From Paratinospora sagittata (taxonomy: Eukaryota; Streptophyta; Magnoliopsida; Ranunculales; Menispermaceae), in NCBI GenBank assembly GCA_035771175.1, contig CM069595.1, positions 3,018,094-3,082,093 on the forward strand: a DNA stretch of 64,000 nucleotides. Reading direction: 5' to 3'. This document shows, in pieces, positions 23,101 to 34,320 of the stretch. Below the pieces are notes generated by a model. The model saw only the letters and a program-made list of their open reading frames with translations, ran no database searches and was not told where the DNA came from. The position numbers were made by a program, and so were the translations under genes. Within the stretch, counting starts at the first letter, position 1. Each line of letters starts with the position of its first letter.

Positions 23101-26020
23101 ATTACATTACTGCTTCATTCTCAAACCATGCTTCTTGCAGGAAATGGAACGTTCCGGCGATTTGCTTGCTGCAGGTATGCTGGAGGTCTCCGATCCTACT
23201 CTCTCAAGTAAATTCTTCATCCGCCAGGTTAGTTTCTATATCTTGTAACCTGTCAAAATTTATGTTTTTATGTCATTCAGTCATTCATATGGTTTAACAC
23301 TCTAAAACATTTTATTTTATTTTTTCATGTCACCAGAATTGGATGGATGAATCTGATGGTTCAAGTGATTCCATTATAAAGCATCGGCCTCTTTGGGCAA
23401 CTACAAGTCCTAGACGTGGCAAGGATAAGAAAAAGATTGAAGCAAAGAGACCAGGGAATTTGTATAGAACTTATGGAACCAGAGTTATTCCTGTGTGAGC
23501 ATATCATACCCTATAACTTTTGCTTACCGCTGAGATAAATCACGTGACCTCTTGTCTTGTCAATAAAATGTTTGATAGTGAAGTCATCTTTGTCAATTGT
23601 CATTATCGTTGTACATGGTACTATTTAACATTTCTATGAGTAGAACTTGGATGCTGCCATGTGATTTCTCGAATTATAATTGACAAAACAAATTTACCAA
23701 CTACCTGAATTCAAACACTTATCCATTATTTCACAGATTTGTGTTGTCACTAGCTGATTTTGATGCAAACCTTTTGATGGAGGATGAGAGTCTTGTCTGG
23801 ACAAGTAAGGATGTTGTCATTGTCCTTCAGCATGGAAGTGAGAAGATACCTCTGAGGTGAGTGGATGATGCAATTCATTATTATACTGGTATTGTTTCTA
23901 GTTTTCAAAAAAAAATTGTGTGCAATCTTCCTGTGTACCCAATTCTGGAGTAGAGCTTATGTTGGTAGTCCATTACCTGGTTTGATCAAGTCATGGAGTA
24001 TGCTATGTTCATCTATCTGTACATCAAAAAGTAGATTGCTGGAGGATAAAATCAAAGTGTACTGCACTCGTTGAATATGCTTATAAAATTAAATGTAATA
24101 AAATGCTCTTTTATTAGTAATTGATAGAATATCCTGATCCACAGTACTGATCTTGACATCTGGGTATAAAGAACTTGTGTTCATTCCAAGGGTTAATAAG
24201 GTAGCTCTCTAGGGTTTTGTGGTTGCTAATGAGTTCACTTAATTTTTCATTGGAGATGCCAAGATTTTGATGATGGCCACCACAAAAGAATTATACTCCT
24301 TTGAACTTGTTGCTTGAAAATGAGTAATTCCCTTTGCACCGCTAAATAGAAGCTAGCGGAAATGTGTGGTTTGTTCCTGTGCTTCATGTGTTGTTTTTTT
24401 GTTTTTTTTTTTTTTTGCAAGAGTCTGTGCTATATGTCTTGAGTGCTCACAGTAAGTCTCTTATTGGTTTGGGTGCTTTTCCTTCCATATCCTTCAGATA
24501 GAAATGCCAAAAGTTTAGGTTTTGTTTAGCCGACTAAGAATTGTGGCATTGTGCATGCTGTATTTCAATCCAGTACCTTTCTCTTCTACTTTATTTACTT
24601 ATTTGTTATTGAACAGCTACGTATCAGAAACAGAGAGAAGGCACGCCTTTCCATCTCAAGCACAGCGTCACATCTTGGCAGGTCTGGCTTCTGCGGTGGG
24701 TGGCTTAAGTGCACCATATGAAAAGGCCTCCCACATACATGAAAGGCCAGTTTTGAATTGGCTTTGGGGAACTGGCTGTCATCCATTTGGACCATTCTCA
24801 AATACATCTCAAATCAGCAAGATTCATCAGGATGTTGCCTTGGTAAGCCTGATCTTCTTGTCCCCTCTTAATAAATATGAACTTAAAACTGATGATTGGT
24901 AGAGTCCCCTCTTAGGATTTCAATTGGAGCAAGTCTTTTTGTACCTTACATTTCTTTTTCTCACACTGGATAAAGCCTATGGAAAATTGGTACCATGATA
25001 CATTGGACTACCGATAGCACAACTGATATGGTACATTGCAACCATAGGTGAATAGGATCACCATTCAGTGAGTGGTGAAACATGTCGTCTTTTGGACCTG
25101 AAAGTATGTTTGGGTTGACCACTGATATTGTGATTCATAATGCTTCATATCTATCAATTAGCTTTTAGTGCACTTGATTGGGATGTTTTTTTCCCTGTTC
25201 TTCATGTAATATAAATCATATGGGATGTCTGACATCAGTCTTTGTATACAGAGGAGCACAATATATGCACGTGTAGATGCCACACTTCGCAAAGTTCGTG
25301 ATACCTCTGAGGTAATGTGACTCTCTATCTTATCTATTATAAATGTGTAACTGTAGCTCACTGGATCATGTCACAATTGGACAGGCTGTACAAAGTTTTG
25401 CTAGTGACTATTTGAAAACACCTCTCGGGGAGCCAGTAAAAGGTCAAAAGAACAAGTCAACCACTGAGCTATGGCTTGAGAAGTTTTACAAGAAAAAGAC
25501 CAACTTACCAGAACCTTTCCCTCATGAGCTAGTTGAACGTTTAGAGAAATATTTAGATGTAAGTTGTTCTCATCTGAAATTCTGATTATAAATATCTGAG
25601 ATGTTCATTCCCAACATATTGAAGATGGTGGATGTTAATTACATTTGATGGGCTTTGATAACAGAAACTAGAGGAACAACTCGTTGATTTATCAGCTTTG
25701 TTGTATGATCATCGTCTAGAGGATGCACACCTGAACAGTTCAGAAATACTCCAGAGCTCCATATTCACCCAACAGTGAGTTTTTCGTCCTCGAAATCTCC
25801 CTCTCGTCTCTCTTCTTTCTTTATGACTTATTGTTGTGAACATGCTTGGTACAGGTATGTGGATTATGTTTTGGCTACTGAGAGGGAGAAAATGAGATGC
25901 TGCAAAATTGAATACAAGGGTCCTGTTCAATCTTCTCAAGCATTCATGTATGGTGGCATACTTCTGGCTGGATTCTTTGTATATTTTGTTGTTATTTTCT
26001 TTTCTAATCCTGTACGCTGA
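17144..26020 (+). CDS. SPOT1: Membrane-anchored protein like Arabidopsis At5g58100 (SPOT1, pollen exine formation), 16 exons
   Basis: Model exons: 17144-17338, 17553-17747, 18591-18665, 18770-18943, 20108-20271, 20745-20963, 21825-21951, 22480-22668, 23141-23227, 23337-23494, 23737-23856, 24617-24842, 25252-25311, 25385-25558, 25665-25774, 25855-26020. All introns are GT-AG and the frame stays open, giving 812 residues. The N-terminus is a signal peptide (basic start, Leu/Phe-rich core, SDSA cleavage area). The C-terminus has one membrane span (GGILLAGFFVYFVVIFF) and a short PVR tail, suggesting a large lumenal or extracellular body. Recognisable blocks include VPLEINVILVGLNGDG, RYRYNGGGASQVWLGSGR, FAVIDLSAGPCIYGKIE, ETVDLATRLLIPIIVL, SYVSETERRHAFPSQAQRH, GCHPFGPFSN and KTPLGEPV. 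I recognise the protein as the At5g58100 type, reported for pollen wall defects; the biochemical role is unknown. The symbol is from memory. Confidence 0.88.
18105..18215. repeat. Fragment of a dispersed plant repeat in SPOT1-like intron 2
   Basis: The segment with CAACTCAACTAAGTC, TTTTTCCCAACTACATGGGG and TTGACTACATGAGTCAGC resembles a repeat found scattered in many dicot genomes (a CCCAACTA..TGGGGT..GCTACATG core). I know the pattern but not a secure family name. Confidence 0.45.
19461..19626 (+). mobile_element. tRNA-derived SINE (Au-like) in SPOT1-like intron 4
   Basis: The order of blocks GGGCCTTGATGCAATG, TTAAAGGTTGCTCCATTGTG, ACTTGGAGGTTATGGGCTCA, AGCCTAGCTGCAATG and GCTGCATACTTTGATG matches the head of the Au SINE family of plants. 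The polymerase III A box is at about 19470-19486 and the B box at about 19513-19523 (GGGCTCAAATC, decayed from GGTTCGAATC). It is degenerate and so old. It lies in the sense orientation within the intron. Confidence 0.7.
22033..22200. repeat. Imperfect tandem duplication (~80 bp unit) in SPOT1-like intron 7
   Basis: Two adjacent units share GGAAGCT..TTC.CAGA.A, AACTTCCTTCAA and AGGTTTCT(A/G)ATTCTTTAGC. It is a local intronic duplication with no sign of coding potential. Confidence 0.65.
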
Positions 26021-26264
26021 TCAAAGCCCCATCTTGTTACATTATGAAGAACCCAATTTTCTTGGCTTGGGTTTTCACTTTGACACTCAAATAACACTCC
26101 ACAATTACACCATATGAGAATGAGCAATCCTTGAGTAGATTCTTAATGTTTCTTTATCAATGTCTCAGTAAAACTGAATGATTGTTAAAGCAAAAAAAAC
26201 ATGATGAGAAAATGGACGTGTAGATTCAATATGCAAGCAACAATTTAACAGTGAATTGAATTTT

Positions 26265-26765
26265 TATTTTTATTTTTTTTGAGAAGAGAAAAGTATTATA
26301 TTAATATGGATAATAAAAACATGTAAACAGGGAGCATAAGGAATGCTCCACTAGAAAACAGCAACTGCAAGCCCACATGCCAGCAAGAAACACGTATCCC
26401 AAAAGAGAGAAATTACAAGATGGCTCAATTCCAATACCAGTCAGAAAAGGAATACCCTCCACTTAATTTAGAGCTACTAACCCAACCTGCAGCTAAGAAC
26501 TTGGAAGAATCCCAATAGAGCCAATGTCTCTAGATATCCCATTGAAGATCCTGTTATTTCTCTCTAGCCATATAGTCCAGAGAACAGCAAAGGAAATCAT
26601 GCGACCTAGTTTTTTACTTCTCCTTGTGGCACCGGCAACATGATTGAATAACAGGCAATGCTAGCAAGGAGCAATAAAATTATTTGAAACACGTCTCCCA
26701 TTTGCGCCAAACCTGTAACGTGACAGCACACTGAAAGAAGAGGTGGTCCATGTTAAGAAAGTAGC
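26265..26765 (-). mobile_element. LINE retrotransposon 3' fragment (5'-truncated)
   Basis: Read on the minus strand, about 26750-26690 codes MDHLFFQCAVTLQVWRKW, the zinc-binding end of plant LINE reverse transcriptase ORFs. After a frame change, about 26610-26500 codes MISFAVLWTIWLERNNRIF, the usual downstream block. A 3' UTR follows, and an A-rich tail (T-rich on the plus strand) at 26265-26281. Order, orientation and the tail fit a 5'-truncated L1-type insertion. Stops and a frameshift show that it is dead. No clear target-site duplication was found. Confidence 0.8.
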
Positions 26766-27179
26766 GGCGGAATAAACCACCATTACAAGAAATATGCAAA
26801 CACAAATAGAAAAACACAAACAACAAAGAAATAAATGAGACAAAAAATTTAACGTAGTTCAACACAAACTTGTCTACGTTCATAGAACACACATACTTTC
26901 ACTATGATAGAGAAAATATTACAAGAGAAGCACATTACTCACAACTCTCTTTGAAGATACACACTCTTTCACTTTTCTCTTTGCTCTCTCTTTCTCGTGC
27001 TACACTTGCACACACTCACCGCACTTTCTTTTTCTTCTCTTGCACTACACCAATACTCATACAACATATGAGTTCATATAGAAAAAAAAAAAGAAAAAAA
27101 GACTTCTCTTACAATTAATTTCTTACCTACTCCACCTTCTTATTTTGTCTTTATATTTAATTCATTAATGTCTTACCTG
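26766..27179. other. Junction between LINE fragment and pararetrovirus, with dispersed repeat
   Basis: Non-coding. Contains a copy of the dispersed motif (AATTTAACGTAGTTCAAC.. then TGTCTACGTTCATAG) at about 26848-26884. A short near-duplication of TCTTACCTACTCCACC (27120) and TCTTACCTGATCCACC (27171) sits at the left edge of the pararetrovirus. Confidence 0.5.
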
Positions 27180-27722
27180 ATCCACCACCTACACATCCTA
27201 TTCAACCTCTTGACCAGTTTATTGACCACCTAGTCAACCAAGATCAGCGCACAGCTCACCAAGATGAACATTTTCTGTTTGATACAGATCTTTTTCAGGA
27301 TTCTCCACTCTCTGCTCTTTCCGATAGATTTGTTACTTCAGAATCGGACTCATCTGATGAATCCATCGATGCTCGGTCGTCTGACCCATCTGAAGCAACA
27401 GACGCTGATAATCAGTACATGGACCTTACTAAGGTAGTTGATATACAAATGGTGTCACGACGCCCCTAACGTAGGCTGACGTCATGACCGGCACAGTGTA
27501 CTATACACTGTACATACCCGTATACAGTATACAATACACTGTCAGCCTCTCACACTCCATCCCAAACTTACATAATTTTTTTTTTTTTATACCACAATTC
27601 AAATCCAATCAACTAGCTATATAGATGATCATTCCACTCACATTCATTTCATTCATTCCACAAAGTAAATTTCCAACTGATAAATACATTTCATCATCTC
27701 AAGCATTATATAAGATTACCAC

Positions 27723-28150
27723 TGTCACACCCTGGGTTGCACAGCGTGCCCCCTACCCAGGTGCGGGCGCACCCCCTCGAGGCGAACGCCTAGCCATTAT
27801 GGATCCATAATATTGTCTCATCTCGGCCAGCTACGCCACACAAGGACGCCGGTCACCGAGATCATTTATCCATATTATTCACACTCCCATGAATAATATA
27901 GGGCCTCCCCCAAGTTCGAACTCGCAACCTCTTCCTCATAAGGTTAGATTTCGCAACTTGAGTATCCACCCTATATTATTCATGGGAGTGTGAATAATAT
28001 GGATAAATGATCTCGGTGACCGGCGTCCTTGTGTGGCGTGGCTGGCCGAGATGGGACAATATTATGGATCCATAATGGCTAGGCGTTCTCCACTGCGGTG
28101 GTGCGCCCGCACCTGGGTAGGGGGCACGCTGTGCAACCCAGGGTGTGACA
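27723..28150. mobile_element. 428-bp foldback (long inverted repeat) element nested in the solo LTR
   Basis: The arms are 27723-27904 and 27969-28150, about 182 bp each. They are near-perfect inverted copies: the left begins TGTCACACCCTGGGTTGCAC and the right ends GTGCAACCCAGGGTGTGACA. They differ mainly in a short stretch near CCCCTCGAGGCG versus the CACTGCGGTGG side. A 5-bp target duplication ACCAC lies at 27718-27722 and 28151-28155. The ~64-bp loop includes TTCGAACTCGCAACC, which on the other strand resembles a polymerase III B box. It has no coding capacity. A transcript would form a long double-stranded hairpin. Confidence 0.88.
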
Positions 28151-28803
28151 ACCACACAACTCATCTAGGTGATAGTACATATATATAGTGTGTGATAATT
28201 ATACATATTCACTATTACTATTCACTATTCACTTTTACTATTTACTTTTACTATTCACTATTCACTATTTATTCGAAAGATGTAAATTGTATTAAAATTG
28301 TCAAATGATCTCCAAAAATCATAACATTGAATCTAACCACATATTCGGGGTCCCAACAGTCCAGGGAAAGTTTGTATACCTTTCTAGCGAATTTTCTATT
28401 CACGTTGGGTCAAAACCCCAATTTGTCAAAACGCCGCAAAACGGCTCCCATAGCTAAAATTAGTCCGCTAGAATCGTTACATCTAGCTTAGATAGTAATT
28501 TTACGATGAAAAATAGCAAAAATAGCTTACCGACACGTCGAATTTGGTACGAATCCCGCGTTTTCTCTTTTTCTTCTTCTCCTTCTTCTCTTTGTTTCTC
28601 TCGTTCTTCTCTCTGCAGCTTCTCTTGTTTTTTTTTTTGTTGCTGCAACTCATATCATCTCTCTTCTTTATTCTTCCTTTTTTTATTACTTTTGTTTTTA
28701 TATTATTCTAGTTGCCACACGTTGGAAGCAACTAGAATGATTTTTTTATTTTTTTATTTTTTTATTTTTATTTATTTATTTAGATTTATATATCCAAATG
28801 ATT

Positions 28804-28880
28804 CCATGCTCCTCATGCAAGTTAACAAACCAACTTCTCATTTTATCCCATGCTCCTCATGCAAGTTAACAAACCAACTT
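28804..28880. repeat. Tandem duplication of a 33-bp block, 44-bp period
   Basis: The block starting CCATGCTCCTCATGCAAG occurs at 28804-28836 and again, identical, at 28848-28880, within the solo LTR. Confidence 0.9.
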
Positions 28881-31800
28881 TCCCATCTATTAATCAATTT
28901 AATTCAACTCCAATTCACATATCTAATTAACCAACTCATTCCACTAATAAAACTTATATTCTTTATTTAATAATTTTCTTTATTTGCTCATATTCCTTAC
29001 ATATAGTATGTATTTCATAGTATAATTTATCGTATGTATTTAATTAAAATTACGGGATGTTACAAATGGCCAATAAAGCATCCTCTTCTCGTAATGAACC
29101 ACAGTTTTCTGAAATCCTTGAAGAAGATGAAGCTCCATTTCTTGGACCACGCCAAACTACACAGTCAGCAACAAAGAATACTAATGGCCCATGGTTCTCT
29201 CTTGATGATATTCCAGTCCCCAAATGGAGCGTCAAATTATCCACCTAGTGTGCATGGATGGATAATCAAATGTTAACTGGCAAATCATCTGAAGACGTCC
29301 TTCGAGATTTCTTCTTTCGATGTACAGGTCTCCTCCGTGATTGGTTACTCAGTATGGATGAGTATCGTATCATCCAATTGGTTCAAATGACCATCTTTGA
29401 AGTTTACCAACTCATGGTCAAAGAATTCATATGAGACATTTCCTTGGTTGAAAAATAGTATAAACAAGAATACTTCACCATGAAGTGTTGTTCTCTCAAC
29501 GGCAAAGATTTGCAAAAACACTTTTCCCGTATGATTCTTCGGTTTCATCTCCTTGGCGGGATTAACAAGCCAGATCTTAAATATACATTCATTCCTCATT
29601 GCCAGAAGAGACTCATGCAGAAGTCAACCGTCTCATCCTTGTTACTGGCAAACCAATGGATCAGATATCCTTTGCAGAAATTTTTCAATATCTTCTTAAA
29701 ACCATCGACAAATTATGTGAAATCAGAAAATCTATCAAAGAGATGAACAATCCTGATGTCAAATTCAATCAGGCTTGCAGGAAGACTTATCTCGAAATTG
29801 GCTGCAAAAATAAGAAGAAATGCCTCTGCAAAGACAAAAAGCAGAAGAAAACCTCTGCTTCCAAATCTTTAAAGTCAAATAAGAAATTTTTTTGTAATTC
29901 TACGTCTTCATGGTTTTCTAAGAAGAAAAGACGTATACGTTATTTTAAACGACGATCTTCTTCTCCGAAACAAGCAACATGCTACATCTGCAAGAAATCG
30001 AGCCACTATGCAAAACAGTGTCCTGATAAAAAGAAAAGTCAGCATCTCATCCATCAGATTCAACAATCCTATTCCTTAGCTCCAGACCAAGATATTGAAT
30101 CAGTCTTCTCGGAACAGGATTCTCCGGATGAAGATACTATATTTGTTTATCAAGATACTTCTTATGAATCAGAAGCTGACTCAGCAGATTTATCATCAGA
30201 TGACACTTTTATGGGTATGATCTCTCATTCCTTTCCAACTTCACATGCTACGCATTTAATGCCTTATGCTCCTATCTCCTTGCTTACATCGAAGTATGAC
30301 AAACCTATCAAGATTATAGCATATTTTGATACTGGTGCATTCAAAAGCATGATATGAATCCTCGGATTCTTCCCAAGGATTGTTGGAAGACCCATAAAGA
30401 ATTATTCAAAGCTGCTAGTAATGAGATTTTTCAAACTAATCTCATTACCGCCAGGAAGATTGGTCTTAAAATCTTCCCTGATTGTATCATCTAGACTCAT
30501 GTTATTGGTTGTGACTTACCGGATAAAGACATTCTTATTGGTATGGACATTTATTCCATGACGAAGCTACGTATTCTACCCAATGGTATTCAGTTTAAGC
30601 AACAATTTCTTCCGTATACAACTGTGCCCAAACTATATACTATATAGAATACCAATGATCTCCAGGCAAGGCTTCACAGATCATTCACAGATTCTCACAA
30701 GGATTTTTCCAATTCTCATCCTCTGTGGAAGAATTCACAATACTATGTCCATCTTACTTTCAAAAAGAATGAAGACATCAATCCAACCAAGGCAATCCAC
30801 CTTGGGATGCCACCAGATGAGTTAGTACATGCAAGACAAGAATGTGCAGAATTGGTTGCTCAAGCTCTCATCGAACCTACCAATTCTAATTGGGCATGCC
30901 AAGCTTTTTATGTCAACAAAAAAGTTGAACAAAAACGTGGTAAGAAACGGCTTGTCATCAATTACAAACCTCTTAACACATTTTTATTGGATGATAAGTT
31001 TCCTCTACCTAAGATCCCATCACAGTTAGTTCTTCTTGCCGGATCCACAGTCTACAGCAAATTTGATCTAAAGGCTGAATTTTGGTGGTATTCATTCCGA
31101 TGATCAGCATAAGATTGTCTTTTGTATTCCTAATGCCCATTATCAGTGGACTGTACTACCTTTCGGTTTAAAGGTTGCTCCATCACTACTTCAGAAAGCC
31201 ATGACCGAGATCTATGCTCCTCTACTCTCTACTGCATTGATCTACACTGATGATATCTTATTATTTTCCAAAAATGATCAAGATCATCATCGGCTTCTTC
31301 ATCAATTTCTTGATATCACTGAAGCTGCTGGCACTATGCTATCTGAAAAGAAAAGCATCCTCAATACTTCTGAGATTGAATTTCTTGGAATGAAGTTTTT
31401 CAATGGAGTCTATCAACCTGGTCCTCACATTGCCATCGAACTGTTAAAGTTTCCATATTCACACTTCACGAAACAACAAATACAACAGTTTTTTGGTATT
31501 GTTAACTATCTGAAGACTTTCTTGCCTAAGGTCACACAGTATACTTCAATATTGTCAGGCCTTCTCAGACAGAACCCTCCTGCATGGCAAGACACTCATA
31601 CCCATGCTGTGAAGCATTTGAAGCAAGTTTGTCAACATCCTCCTCCTCTGGTTATTCCGACTACAGGCAAATTGGTTCTTCAAACCGACGCCTCAGATTT
31701 ATATTGGGGAGCAGTCCTTCTCAAAGACGGGGGTATATCAAAGTTAAATATTTGTGGTTATCAGAGTGGCGCATTCTCACAGGCTGAACTTCATTATCAT

Positions 31801-32373
31801 ATTTTCATCAAGGAAATCTTGGCCGTCAAAAACGGCATATAGAAGTTTGCCTTCTTCCTCAGACCAGCACAGTTTGAAATCCAAATGGATAATTTTTCAT
31901 TTCCAAAAATGTTGGACTTCAAGAACAAGCTAGTTCCCTCTGCTCAGCTACTGCGTCTTCAAAAATGGTTCACACAGTATAACTTCACAGTGAAACACAT
32001 CCGTGGACAGAAAAATGTTCTAACAGACTTTCTTACCCTTCCAATCCAAAAGTCCAAACCTTTGTCCTCCATCTCTCTGTTCGCAGATTGTTTTTCTATT
32101 CCTCTGTTAGCACAGCCCAATTCTATAGTCCGGTCCAAGCCCGTTATGTTATACAGTCCATCCCGGTCCATTCCACTCATTTGTACTATTACCATACCAC
32201 CAGATTGTCCAGATCCCAAAACGGCCCATGAAGTAAAACACTTGGCCCAGTCCAAACTGTTTTATTATGCCCATCGGCATGTCATGGACTTTTCTTCCCA
32301 AATGAATAATGCAAACCTATTCCACCAGACACGGAATAAGGGGGCGATTTTGTTTTTTGGGTTGTGGTAAGTT

Positions 32374-34079
32374 TTTTTTTTTTTTTTTTTGCCATTTTTT
32401 AAAAAAGAAATAAAAAATTTTCCATGATAACCACTTTCTCAGAAAAGTGAATATCACCTATCTCAATGGGAATCATTTTCTTATCCTAAGTGAAAATTCT
32501 ATTTTCTTAGGAATCCCTATCCCATACCTAAAAAAGCACAAATAGTGAAATAAATATAAGAATCTTCAAAATTTTCATTCTCATTCTCAAGATTACCCCG
32601 TACCAAACGCCTCCTATTATTGTAGCGTATCGATTAGGGTAACTATTGGCACCAACACGTCTCATCCATACGATACGAATTGATACAAATACATGATAGT
32701 TCATTATTTTTGTAAAGATTAAAAGAATAAAAGCCCTTAAATGTAAAGATATTTCTACCATATATTTTTATTTTTTCCTTTTATTTTTACTTTTTTAATT
32801 AAAACATAATACATACTTTAAAAATACAAGAATAAAAACCTTGTATTATAATTTTTATTGCTTGCTGAGTACTCGTATTTTGATTTGTTATTCTCTATTA
32901 GAATTTTATTAAGATAAATTAGAATAAAAAATTTAAATTAAAAGAATAAAAACTTGAACTCAACAAATATCTTTATCCTTTATTTTAATTTTTATTATTG
33001 TTTTAATTTTTTAAGCAAAAAGAATAAATATAATTAAATAAAAATTACAAGCCTTCAAGTTAAAATTCTTTTATTTTTAAAATATTTATTGATCTGGTTT
33101 TATCTCTTTTTCTCTTTTTTGAAAACTTGAATTGTAATTTTATTTTTAAATAATTCAAAAAGAGGGTAACAAATTAAATATTGGAAAAACTATATTTCAC
33201 TAATTAAAGAGAATACGTAGTTTATTTTTTTATTTTTAAATTTTTTTTTGCTATATATATATTATTTTTTACGAGAGATATTGTTTGGTATAAATAAGTA
33301 AAAAAGAAAACTAAAAAAGTAAAAGCAAAAAAAAAAAATTTAAAATATTTAACACCTCTTTAAAATGAATAGAAGCATTGGAAAACATTTTTAATTTAAT
33401 TGTCCATCAAGTACTTTTTTATGTCATGTAGAAAGTAAGTTTCTTGACATTGATGACATGACAAATTTTTTTTAAAGATAATTTATATTTGCATTGGAGA
33501 TGTTCTTAAGTGATAGCAGTACACTCCAATAAAAGACGGGATCTTTGGGTAGACTAGGGTCCATGTCATATTTATATACTTGGTCTCATTAATAATTTGT
33601 GGGTCCTCATGCCTTGTTGTAAATGGGCCTTGAATCCCTTGTCCATATAGAACTCCTTCTTGTAATTTCTAAGATTTTTAATATGGTACCTTTTTTTTAG
33701 GGATGTATAAAATGTTATAATAATAAATAAAAAAAGCTTAATAGTAAATTACTACTTGATATTCTAGAAAACTCTTTAGAATTTAAATGAAATAGTTGAA
33801 TTGCTTAAAGAAAAACAAAATAAAAATAGTTGAAGAGAGAAAAGAAATTTTCTTTAATGTCAAATCAAACATTTTTAGTAGAGTAGAGCTCAAAACAAAA
33901 GACAGAGATATTAGATGTTAAAAGGGCAAAGTCAAAGAGTTAAAAAAAAAAAGTTACTAAAAAGTAGGAGCTGAACTTCAGCCACCTTTCAATTACTATC
34001 AGGAGGCAATTTATTTTATTTTAGTTGTTTATTTTATTATTGTTTTGTTGAGAGGGCATCACCCTCTTGTTGTCAAATT
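32374..34079. other. Gene-poor AT-rich DNA
   Basis: Begins with a run of T. A stretch at about 32450-32620 (GGGAATCATTTTCTTATCC ... CCCCGTACCAAACGCC) has the look of a decayed MITE, but no paired terminal repeat was found. The rest is very AT-rich with no gene. Confidence 0.4.
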
Positions 34080-34320
34080 CGTCCCATGTTCAGTATTAAC
34101 AGATGTTGTTGAGGTTGAGCCCATGGGCTGGGTTGGTCTTTGTTATTATAAATGTTGCAGAGCTCTTGAAGTTCTTTGTTAGTTTTTTATACCTGCATAG
34201 ATCTAAATTGATGTTGGGCTTGCATTATTCAAGAAAGGGTCTCAATCTGTAAGTAGGTTGTTCTCTCATAGAGTATTTAATATATAAAATTTTATCTTTT
34301 GGCAAAAAAAAAAAAAAAAA
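34080..34320 (+). mobile_element. Possible retrosequence 3' end with poly(A)
   Basis: A segment of more balanced composition ends in TTTTATCTTTTGGC followed by 18 A residues at about 34303-34320. The oligo(A) end suggests a LINE or SINE 3' terminus. No protein motif and no target duplication could be established. Confidence 0.35.

Larger units (their letters stand above)
27453..29064. mobile_element. Solo-LTR-like insertion inside the pararetrovirus
   Basis: The 1,612-bp segment starts TGTCACGACGCCCC and ends CGGGATGTTACA, that is TG...CA ends, and is flanked by a 5-bp direct repeat AATGG (27448-27452 and 29065-29069). No coding region is present. The termini and target duplication fit a solo LTR of a Ty3/gypsy-type element. 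The pararetrovirus sequence resumes directly after it, so it is younger than the viral integration. It contains the nested foldback at 27723-28150. Confidence 0.8.
27180..32373 (+). mobile_element. Endogenous pararetrovirus remnant (Caulimoviridae-like polyprotein), broken and interrupted
   Basis: Two segments, 27180-27452 and 29065-32373, are separated by a later insertion. In order I see a coat-protein-like region with Lys-rich tracts and a CCHC zinc knuckle (CYICKKSSHYAKQC, about 29980-30021), an aspartic protease motif (FDTGA, about 30328), reverse transcriptase (RLVINYKPLN about 30949; YTDDILLFS about 31237) and RNase H (LQTDAS about 31678). No integrase follows and no flanking LTRs were found, which favours a pararetrovirus over Ty3/gypsy. 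A movement protein is not visible, so the 5' part is missing. The frame is broken by many stops (about 29246, 29432, 29458, 30355, 30493, 31840) and frameshifts (about 29600, 31090), so it cannot be expressed as a polyprotein. The genus is uncertain (petuvirus- or florendovirus-like). Confidence 0.8.

Noticed and set aside
27625..28164. Short frames with repeated PYPGAGAPP-type peptide
   Set aside because: They are translations of the two foldback arms on opposite strands, so the peptide similarity is due to the inverted repeat.
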